From: Colwellia polaris
GTDB lineage: Bacteria; Pseudomonadota; Gammaproteobacteria; Enterobacterales; Alteromonadaceae
NCBI RefSeq assembly: GCF_002104515.1
Contig: NZ_NBOE01000015.1
Location: forward strand, 1-64,000
DNA: 64,000 bases
Direction of reading: 5' to 3'
The notes under the pieces were generated by a model. It was given only the letters and a program-made list of their open reading frames with translations. It was not told the origin of the DNA and searched no databases. A program made the translations under genes and the position numbers. Below, in pieces: positions 29,216 to 35,338 of the stretch (the stretch's first letter is position 1; every line of letters begins with the position of its first letter).

Positions 29216-29292
29216 GGAGTGGTAGTTCAGTTGGTTAGAATACCGGCCTGTCACGCCGGGGGTCGCGGGTTCGAGTCCCGTCCACTCCGCCA
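29216..29292 (+). tRNA. tRNA-Asp (GTC), copy 2
   Basis: Identical over its full 77 bases to copy 1, starting 142 bases later. The spacer contains a short aaaggttgtaa(a/g)tccttt hairpin shared with the next spacers. Confidence 0.98.
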
Positions 29293-29357
29293 ATTGTTTC
29301 AAAGGTTGTAAGTCCTTTCAAAATTTACAGAAGCGATTAGTTACGAAAGTAATATGC

Positions 29358-29434
29358 GGAGTGGTAGTTCAGTTGGTTAGAATACCGGCCTGTCACGCCG
29401 GGGGTCGCGGGTTCGAGTCCCGTCCACTCCGCCA
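29358..29434 (+). tRNA. tRNA-Asp (GTC), copy 3
   Basis: Identical to copies 1 and 2, again at a 142-base period. The spacer is also near-identical, so the whole tRNA plus spacer unit was duplicated. Confidence 0.98.
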
Positions 29435-29484
29435 ATTGTTTCAAAGGTTGTAAATCCTTTCAAAATTTACAGAAATAAATACGC

Positions 29485-29561
29485 GGAGTGGTAGTTCAGT
29501 TGGTTAGAATACCGGCCTGTCACGCCGGGGGTCGCGGGTTCGAGTCCCGTCCACTCCGCCA
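29485..29561 (+). tRNA. tRNA-Asp (GTC), copy 4
   Basis: Identical to the other three copies, with a 127-base period because the preceding spacer lacks about 15 bases. It is the last intact copy; a degenerate relic follows at 29665. Confidence 0.98.
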
Positions 29562-29664
29562 ATTTATTTAAATTATTAGTTAGACCCCACTAATTAATAA
29601 AAGTCTCAGATAAAATCTAAAAATATATTCATATAAAAATTTAATATACTCAGCGTATAGTTAC

Positions 29665-29753
29665 ATCTGATAGTTTAGTTGGTTACCTCTTTGTTATATA
29701 AGCGATCTGTCATGCAAAAGATGTGAGATAGAGTTTAGCCCGTCCACTTTGCT
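29665..29753 (+). pseudogene. Degenerate tRNA-Asp relic
   Basis: The segment keeps recognisable tRNA-Asp pieces in order: tagtttagttggtta (one change from the D arm), tctgtcatgc (two changes from the anticodon region) and cccgtccacttt (the T arm/acceptor end). The pieces between have diverged or expanded and the acceptor stem no longer pairs. It is best explained as a dead fifth copy, perhaps altered by recombination at the island edge. The rest of 29562-29848 shows nothing else. Confidence 0.6.
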
Positions 29754-29848
29754 AATTTACTACACTATTAACCTTGCTTTATATCTATTTTAAAACTTCA
29801 TCGTTTAACCAGTACAAAATAATATCTTCTCCCAGATTAGCTCTTTAT

Positions 29849-30229
29849 TTAAATTAAGGCTGATAATGGACTGGTAACACCGTTTGCACCGCGCTCTATA
29901 ACATGAGTATATATTTGTGTTGTTCTAATATCGCTATGACCTAACTGCTCTTGTACTGTTCTAATATCAGCACCTCGCTGTAATAAGTGTGTAGCGAAAG
30001 AGTGGCGCAATGTATGACAAGTAACGTTTTTAGTTATATTTGACTTTCTCGACGCGGTTTTTACAGTCTTTTGAATCACGGTTTCATTTATATGGTGACG
30101 CCTTAATTTATTTACTTCAGGGTCTAAAGATAATCGATTTGATGGAAATAAATAATGCCAATTAAGCGTTGTCGCCGCACTGGGATACTTGCGCGCTAAA
30201 GCGAACGGTAAGTATACGCCTGTGGAATT
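29849..30229 (-). pseudogene. intI: Integron integrase IntI, C-terminal fragment
   Basis: The minus strand stays open from 30229 to the stop at 29849 (about 126 codons). It reads as the C-terminal third of an integron integrase: [13 protein letters not shown], then [15 protein letters not shown]...LRRHHINET (the extra domain that separates IntI from XerC/D). The catalytic [27 protein letters not shown] (with the nucleophilic tyrosine) and the closing [10 protein letters not shown] follow. The N-terminal two thirds, including the first catalytic arginine, are absent. The homology stops where the transposase element begins. It is non-functional as a recombinase. Its strand is the one expected for an integron whose cassettes lie to the right. 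Confidence 0.9.
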
Positions 30230-31310
30230 AATAGGACACCCATCCTAAATTGAAATTACAGAACACTGAACTAAACTAAGAAAACCCCACAACATTATCT
30301 CAGGTGAGTTATGGCTACGCCAAGGAAGCAGCAAATCAGTTTAGTAAACACCCCGTATTATCATTGTGTGGCGCGTTGTGTTCGACGCGCTTTTTTATGC
30401 GGTGAAGATACCTTGTCAGGACAAAGCTTTGAACATCGCCGGGAATTGATAGAAGAGAAGTTACACTTTCTCAGCCAAGTGTTTGCCATTGACGTTTGTG
30501 CTTATGCGGTAATGAGTAACCACTATCATGTGGTGTTATTTATTGATGAAGAAAAAGCCAAGCAATGGAGTATGAAAGAGGTGCTTGAGCGTTGGCACCG
30601 CTTATACAAAGGCACAATACTCACACAACAATACTGCCGTGGTGATGTACTGCCAAAACACTTAATGACTATCGTTGAAGCCACCGCTGAAGTGTATCGC
30701 AAACGTCTGATGAAAATCAGCTGGTTTATGGGCTATATCAACGAACACATTGCACGAGCCGCCAACCAAGAAGATAACTGCACTGGCCGATTCTGGGAAG
30801 GACGGTTTAAATCTCAAGCTTTACTTGATGAAGCCGCACTCGCCGCTTGTATGGCTTATGTGGACTTAAACCCCATTCGCGCCAATATCGGCAACACCCC
30901 AGAAGACTCAACACACACCAGCGTTAAACTGCGCTGCGAGCAAGCCACACAAAGCCAACAACCCAAAACCCTCATACCCTTTGTTGGTAACCCCAGAGAA
31001 AACATGCCCAAAGGCCTACCGTTTGAATTGACTGACTATTTACAATTAATCGAACTCACCGGTCGTTGTATCAGGGAAGATAAACCAGGCTACATCGACG
31101 AAAACCTACCAAGCATACTGAGCCGATTAAACATATCAGCTGAAAACTGGCTAATCATCACCACTGAATTTAAAACACAGTTTCACGGTGCAATAGGGCG
31201 CGAAGATGTACTCAGTGATTATTGTGAGCACCAACAACTAAAACGACGACAAAACTTAAGCCACTGCAAAAAGCTCTTTGCTTAAACACGATTTACCGAT
31301 TTTAAACACC
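30230..31310 (+). mobile_element. HUH (Y1/REP-type) transposase element that truncates intI
   Basis: The interval starts at an aggacacccatcc motif where the integrase homology ends, and includes one transposase gene. The 5' leader segment aagaaaaccccacaac (30278-30293) recurs, with changes, at 33367 beside another transposase fragment, so it belongs to the element. The right edge is not defined by the sequence; I placed it shortly after the transposase stop. No terminal inverted repeats were seen, as expected for this class. Confidence 0.6.
30311..31285 (+). CDS. REP-associated tyrosine (Y1_Tnp, HUH) transposase
   Basis: A 324-residue transposase of the IS200/REP-associated type. The HUH metal motif is NHYHVVLF (about residues 74-81), in a CAYAVMSNHYHVV context typical of Y1 transposases. 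TGRFWEGRFKSQALLDEAAL and the CMAYVDLNPIRA block follow. It is longer than classical RAYT proteins (150-200 residues) because of an N-terminal extension and a basic C-terminal domain, a form common in marine Gammaproteobacteria. The gene appears intact. Fragments of further copies lie at 33188-33316 and 33367-33392. Confidence 0.9.
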   Translation: MATPRKQQISLVNTPYYHCVARCVRRAFLCGEDTLSGQSFEHRRELIEEKLHFLSQVFAIDVCAYAVMSNHYHVVLFIDEEKAKQWSMKEVLERWHRLYKGTILTQQYCRGDVLPKHLMTIVEATAEVYRKRLMKISWFMGYINEHIARAANQEDNCTGRFWEGRFKSQALLDEAALAACMAYVDLNPIRANIGNTPEDSTHTSVKLRCEQATQSQQPKTLIPFVGNPRENMPKGLPFELTDYLQLIELTGRCIREDKPGYIDENLPSILSRLNISAENWLIITTEFKTQFHGAIGREDVLSDYCEHQQLKRRQNLSHCKKLFA

Positions 31311-31479
31311 ATAAAGTCAACAAGTCATTACTTGAGGATGAGACTTGCCAGAAAATAGATGTATTAGTAGAGATTGGGTCTAAAGTGGTAGTTTCGTTTC
31401 TATTCTTTGTTAAAAACTGTCATTTAGTCATGGCAAAGAGCAAGATATTATAATATCGCTGGTATGTGATTAGAGTTTA

Positions 31480-31642
31480 TTTAGAATGAGTGTCACTTTA
31501 ATTTTCTTTTAGAATGAGTGTCACTTTAATTTTCTATTCCAAATACGAAGACATTTATATTCAAAATCAATATCTTGAACCCGTAATTTCACTGCTTCCA
31601 TTAGGCGTAACCAGTTTATTTAGAATGAGTGTCACTTTAATT
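31480..31642 (+). repeat. Three identical 24-bp direct repeats
   Basis: The 24-mer beginning tttagaatgagtgtcacttt occurs at 31480-31503, 31508-31531 and 31619-31642, all in the same orientation and without mismatch. The spacing is 28 bp between starts for the first pair and 111 bp for the second. Repeated transposase-binding sites at the end of IS21-like or Tn7-like elements look like this, but no such transposase gene is nearby. The surrounding 31311-31780 interval has no gene that I can support. Confidence 0.8.
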
Positions 31643-31786
31643 ATTATTTCGTCTATTAGCGAAATTTTTGTTTTCATCTTTAGATTAGTAGTGGTATTGG
31701 CTGCAAAGATTTATTATTAATATGTAAAATAAATAAGGTGGAAACTTTTTTGCTGTAAAAGAGGCAAGTTGCCTCCTATTAAATTG

Positions 31787-31793
31787 TTAGGTA
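31787..31793 (+). other. Integron core site (recombination point of cassette 1)
   Basis: The sequence gttaggt fits the GTTRRRY core at which cassettes are joined. It marks the left boundary of the first recognisable cassette, 41 bases before its gene. I could not tell whether the sequence to its left is attI or the end of an older attC. Confidence 0.55.
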
Positions 31794-31827
31794 CACTCCA
31801 AAATCAAGGACTGAGTAGGCTGTAAAA

Positions 31828-32130
31828 ATGAAAAAAGTTTGCCCTAGTTGTAAAAATAAATCTGATTTAACTTTACTAAAAAAAGCTAAGTCAATTATTG
31901 TAGGTAATCAATATCAATGCAGTAATTGCCAAGTTATTCTGTCATGGGATCGTTTGTCTCATTATTTAAGCCTAGCACTTCCCGTTTTGCTAATTGTGCC
32001 AACACTGGTCATAAATGTTGTAGAGCTATCACGTCAACAAACTATAAACTTATATGTTGGGTTTGCTTTAGTTTCATTAGTTTTATTAATTTTCGGTTTT
32101 TGTCGTAGGTACCTTGTCGTTAACCTGTAA
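31828..32130 (+). CDS. Integron cassette protein: zinc ribbon with two membrane helices
   Basis: A 100-residue protein of unknown function. The N terminus has two CxxC pairs (CPSCKNKS near residue 4 and CSNCQ near 31), which would bind zinc. Two hydrophobic segments (about 47-65 and 75-93) and a basic end follow. The stop codon lies 9 bases before the attC site, the usual arrangement of a gene cassette. Its start has only a weak ribosome site, also common in cassettes. I do not recognise a named family. Confidence 0.7.
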   Translation: MKKVCPSCKNKSDLTLLKKAKSIIVGNQYQCSNCQVILSWDRLSHYLSLALPVLLIVPTLVINVVELSRQQTINLYVGFALVSLVLLIFGFCRRYLVVNL

Positions 32131-32138
32131 CCATGTGT

Positions 32139-32246
32139 ACCTAACAAACGCATCAAACCTGACTCCGCAAGCAGGCCGGTTTTTTGCAAAACCCACGGCG
32201 CAAAAAAGCGTCCAACTTGCTCCGCTGTTTATGCGAAGCGTTAGGC
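32139..32246 (+). other. attC recombination site of cassette 1
   Basis: A 108-bp imperfect palindrome with R-type cores acctaac (32139-32145) and gttaggc (32240-32246). The outer arms pair as cctaac-aaa-cgcat against atgcg-aag-cgttagg with a central bulge. The inner arms pair as ccgcaag/cttgc and ttttttgc/gcaaaaaa. Length, boundary sequences and position after the cassette stop codon are all those of a genuine attC. Confidence 0.85.
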
Positions 32247-32266
32247 GAATCGAGGAGTCTTCAAGT

Positions 32267-32902
32267 TTGGCATACTTATTTGATGATAAAGAAGCAGATG
32301 CGTTTTTCCATAGGCATTATTCTTTATTAGTTAATGAATCTGATATGGGGTGTGTCCTAATTGGGGCTTCTGCGATAGATCAAGAACTTACGACTCTATT
32401 CGAGACTATTACTCCAAATGATGCCAACAGTAAAATTAAAAAACGTATTTTTGATGGTCGTGGAGTTCTCGGTGAATTGTCATCTAAACTAGATATCGCT
32501 TATTTGTGTCACTTGATTCCAAAAGATCTCTATCTGGCAGTACATGCACTAAGAAAACTAAGAAATCTGATTGCACACGAAGTTATGGCTTTCAAACTTG
32601 AAAACCATATTGATGAAATTTACACCATTTTTTCACAAATGAATGGCAATCTTATCGGTGTAATGATGAACACTAGCGAAACTGTTTTAACAGAACAAGC
32701 TGTATCAAAAATGCTAGATTTAGACCATCCAATTAATATTACAGAAAAGAGTTTTCCCAATAGAAATGAAGCTATAAATTACCTTTTAGAAAACCCTGAT
32801 TTAATAGAAAAATTAAATTCACATAAACTAAGAATAGCTTTTGTTATCGGTATCTCATTATTAGGTGCTAGTGTTGTGTTTCGAAAAAAAACTAGCATCT
32901 GA
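32267..32902 (+). CDS. Integron cassette protein: MltR-like with C-terminal membrane anchor
   Basis: About 211 residues. The centre (GCVLIGASAIDQELTTLF, then FDGRGVLGELSSKLDIAYLCHLI and LRKLRNLIAHE) resembles the MltR/YggD family, which includes the mannitol operon repressor. Unlike MltR it ends in a hydrophobic segment (IAFVIGISLLGASVVF) and a basic tail, suggesting a tail-anchored membrane protein. I chose TTG at 32267, with gaggag 9 bases upstream. The frame is open farther upstream, but that region is the attC of the previous cassette. A role in mannitol control is not implied; defence or stress is equally possible. Confidence 0.7.
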   Translation: MAYLFDDKEADAFFHRHYSLLVNESDMGCVLIGASAIDQELTTLFETITPNDANSKIKKRIFDGRGVLGELSSKLDIAYLCHLIPKDLYLAVHALRKLRNLIAHEVMAFKLENHIDEIYTIFSQMNGNLIGVMMNTSETVLTEQAVSKMLDLDHPINITEKSFPNRNEAINYLLENPDLIEKLNSHKLRIAFVIGISLLGASVVFRKKTSI

Positions 32903-32909
32903 AAAATTC

Positions 32910-33102
32910 GCCTAATAACACGCCCTGAGGTGGACCGCAAGCATTAAAACTTGTTTTCCACCGCATATTTTAATAGCGGCGAGCCTTTGCTTTTTAAGGC
33001 CGCTAAGTACGTTGATTCATCATACGCCGTCTTTGTTTTCCAGCACCGAAATAATATTCTTATCCACTTAAAAGCCAGTGCCTTATGATAGTGTTATGTG
33101 GC
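32910..33102 (+). other. Second attC, truncated or atypically long
   Basis: Eight bases after the cassette stop, gcctaataacac begins an attC-like left arm. It is followed by the hairpin gtgga...caag...cttg...tccac (32929-32962). The expected right arm does not follow directly. The best complementary end is gtgttatgtggc at 33091-33102, which matches the left arm at 10 of 12 bases but would make a 193-bp site. Either an insertion split the site or its right half is lost and the distant match is chance. Confidence 0.45.
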
Positions 33103-33187
33103 TTTCCTTTACTTTTTTGTTGTTCATAATACGCATCGGCCCAAAATGAATACCGCACCGTTTGACCTACCCATTCAACAAATGTCT

Positions 33188-33316
33188 GCCGTAATGAGTA
33201 ATCATTATCATGTGGTGTTATTTATTGATGAAAAAAAAGCCAAGCAATGGAGCATGAATGAAGTGCTTGAGCGCTGGCACCGCTTACACAAAGGCACGTT
33301 ACTAACACAGCAATAA
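33188..33316 (+). pseudogene. Internal fragment of the HUH transposase
   Basis: A 43-codon stretch, AVMSNHYHVVLFIDE... to LLTQQ, matches residues from about 70 of the intact transposase at 30311 with few changes, then stops at caataa where the intact gene has caatac. Both ends of the gene are missing. A separate copy of the element's 5' leader (aagaaatccccacaatg, 33367-33383) follows, without a transposase frame, so a third copy once sat here. The rest of 32903-33475 has no gene. Confidence 0.85.
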
Positions 33317-33475
33317 TTTAACATGACACTAACCTTATATTTACTCCCTAAACCCTACATTTAACCAAGAAATCCCCACAATGTTTTCTCAGATTAATCA
33401 TGTTTATGCATTAGTTGACTGTCATACCAAACTTTTTAATTGAATTATTGAGTCTGAAATCTGCAAATTAAAGCG

Positions 33476-34210
33476 TTAAAAGTTATATTTTTTAAGAAGA
33501 GTTTGGTATTCACTCGTCGATTTAAAGGCTTTTAACGTTTGGTTAAAAGCCTCTACATCAGTTTTATTTTTAAAGGCTACGCTGTAGGGGCTTAATGGAA
33601 AAAGGGCATGAATATCTATTTCATTGAGTTGAATGTTTTCCTTCTGCTTTGCTAAGTAATGTAAAAATATTTTAATATCCATTATCAGCACTTGCACTCG
33701 CCCTAGCTGAAGTAATTCTAATTGCTTTTCTTGATCGGCAACCTGCAAGTACAATGGGCTTTTAGCAACGGCTAAAGCAAATTTATTACCTAATAATTTA
33801 TGGGCTGATTGAAATGAGGCGACAGAATAATTTCCTATATCTGTAATGTTATTTAGTTGTATTTTTTGTGCTTTTAACGATATTGCCACATTTTGATAGT
33901 TTATGTAGGTATCGCTGATAAATGAACTATTTTTGAAGGTATTTTTATTTATTGTCATTACCGCATCAATATCCGGGAGGGCGAGCATTTTTTCAGATCG
34001 ACCATATGGAATAAAAATAAATTCAGGCTCTTTGTTTATGGTAGTTAACAACTGCTGAATTAATTCAAGCTCAAAACCAGTGTTGTTTTTTTGAATGACA
34101 TAAGGGGGCTTAGATAGGCCGACAACAACTTTAAACGGTTGCTTAGCTGTACTTTCTGCTGAAAATATAAAGATAATGATACATAAAATAATATGTGTTT
34201 TCATAGCCAC
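33476..34210 (-). CDS. Periplasmic solute-binding protein (SBP_bac_3 type)
   Basis: A 244-residue secreted protein. A signal peptide (IILCIIIFIFSAESTA) precedes a type-3 bacterial solute-binding fold: VVVGLSKPPYV, the FELELIQQLL helix, DAVMTINK, the YSVASFQSA hinge region and a C-terminal helix ending ALLKKYNF-like. Such proteins bind amino acids or act as sensors; without a permease nearby the ligand and role are unknown. It follows ybaK by 32 bases and may be the last gene of the pqiABC-ybaK run. Confidence 0.8.
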   Translation of the reverse strand: MAMKTHIILCIIIFIFSAESTAKQPFKVVVGLSKPPYVIQKNNTGFELELIQQLLTTINKEPEFIFIPYGRSEKMLALPDIDAVMTINKNTFKNSSFISDTYINYQNVAISLKAQKIQLNNITDIGNYSVASFQSAHKLLGNKFALAVAKSPLYLQVADQEKQLELLQLGRVQVLIMDIKIFLHYLAKQKENIQLNEIDIHALFPLSPYSVAFKNKTDVEAFNQTLKAFKSTSEYQTLLKKYNF

Positions 34211-34242
34211 CTAAAAACTCGTTTATAGAAATTTATTCGTAT

Positions 34243-34713
34243 TTATTCACTCATAATATCAGCATAGCTAGCTTGCAAAGATAGTATTAAGTACTGTGGC
34301 GCTAATTCTATCTCTAAACCACGCTTTCCACCGCTAACAAATATGGTCTTTAGCGTTTCTGCACTGTTATCTAAAACCGTGGTTAAAGATTTTTTTTGAC
34401 CTAATGGACTTACACCGCCAAGTAAATAACCTGTTGAATTTTGTACTTTGCTAACTTCAGCCATTTTAATTTTTTTTGCTTTTAATGTTTTGGCGAGTTT
34501 TTTTAAGTTGAGCTGTTTTGTAACGGGTATTACTGCTACAGCTAAATAATTGTTATCCACTTCAACCACTAGAGTTTTAAAAACAAACTCTGCATCTACA
34601 TTAAGTTTCTCTGCTGCTTCAAGGCCATAAGACTTTGCACTAGTCTCGTGGGTATATTGATGTACCTTATAAGCTAAATTTAGCTTTTTTAGTTGGTTAA
34701 TTGCCGGTGTCAT
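34243..34713 (-). CDS. ybaK: Cys-tRNA(Pro)/Cys-tRNA(Cys) deacylase
   Basis: YbaK hydrolyses cysteine mischarged on tRNA-Pro, a translation quality-control step in the cytoplasm. The 156-residue length is that of the family. Features seen are the FVFKTLVV segment with the essential lysine, VIPVTKQLNLKKLAK, the GYLLGGVSPLGQKKSL substrate loop and the SGGKRGLEIEL end block. It lies 31 bases downstream of pqiC. Confidence 0.93.
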   Translation of the reverse strand: MTPAINQLKKLNLAYKVHQYTHETSAKSYGLEAAEKLNVDAEFVFKTLVVEVDNNYLAVAVIPVTKQLNLKKLAKTLKAKKIKMAEVSKVQNSTGYLLGGVSPLGQKKSLTTVLDNSAETLKTIFVSGGKRGLEIELAPQYLILSLQASYADIMSE

Positions 34714-34744
34714 GTAATTAACTCGCGGTTAGTCATTTAAAAAT

Positions 34745-35338
34745 CTATTTTGTTTTTTGATTAATGATTTGTTCAGCTAGTTGCTTAATGCTACTACGCA
34801 TTTGTTCTACAGCGTGTTCATAGCCATTTTTATTAAGCGGTAATGTAATCGCGAAGTTACTGATACGGTTTTTTTCGGTTATGGTTATATTGTTATCTTG
34901 TATCGAAAAAGTACCTTTTAGTATAGCTTGTGATTGATGGGTTGCGTGAAATGCGGTTATGTCGACGGTAATCTTATTTTCTAGCGCTTTTGGACTGACG
35001 TTTGTGTTAGCTACATAATGAAAACGACTATCTTGTTGGTTCAACTCTTGTAATAAGGCTTGTGCAATACTATTTTGTAAAGGCTCAGCCCACATATGAA
35101 AATGAGAGTAGTGCAATTGATGACTTGAAAGTTGTAAAACCAAACTTGGTTGTTTTAAGTACTCAGGTAACTCTAGTAACTCAACAACTATATTTTGTTG
35201 ATCTTCATTGTTGTGATCTAAAGTGTTTGTGTTTGTTGGGCTATTGAGCAAATAATACTGCGTTTTTTGTTGTGGATGCGAACTACAAGCCGTTAACAGT
35301 ATTATTATAAAAATAGTGACTATGGATGCTTGTTTCAT
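34745..35338 (-). CDS. pqiC: PqiC, outer-membrane lipoprotein of the Pqi lipid-transport system
   Basis: A 197-residue lipoprotein with lipobox LLTAC (Cys18) followed by the family YYLLNSP strand. It also has the LPEYLKQPSLVLQLSSHQLHYSHFHMWAEPLQNSI block seen in PqiC/YmbA (ABC-type auxiliary) proteins. PqiC sits at the outer membrane end of the PqiB tube. The start overlaps the pqiB stop by 4 bases (ATGA-type coupling). Confidence 0.92.
   Translation of the reverse strand: MKQASIVTIFIIILLTACSSHPQQKTQYYLLNSPTNTNTLDHNNEDQQNIVVELLELPEYLKQPSLVLQLSSHQLHYSHFHMWAEPLQNSIAQALLQELNQQDSRFHYVANTNVSPKALENKITVDITAFHATHQSQAILKGTFSIQDNNITITEKNRISNFAITLPLNKNGYEHAVEQMRSSIKQLAEQIINQKTK

Noticed and set aside
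29074-29561. CRISPR-like array
   Set aside because: The periodic repeats are 77-base tRNA genes with near-identical spacers, not short repeats with unique spacers.
29849-30229. XerC/XerD-type recombinase or phage integrase
   Set aside because: The LRRHHINE insert and [10 protein letters not shown] end are hallmarks of integron integrases, and cassettes with an attC lie on the expected side.
31514-31720. 68-codon open frame
   Set aside because: It is built largely on the 24-bp repeats, with no protein-like features.
32114-32266. N-terminal extension of the cassette 2 protein
   Set aside because: This stretch is the attC palindrome of cassette 1; the gaggag-TTG start at 32267 is more credible.
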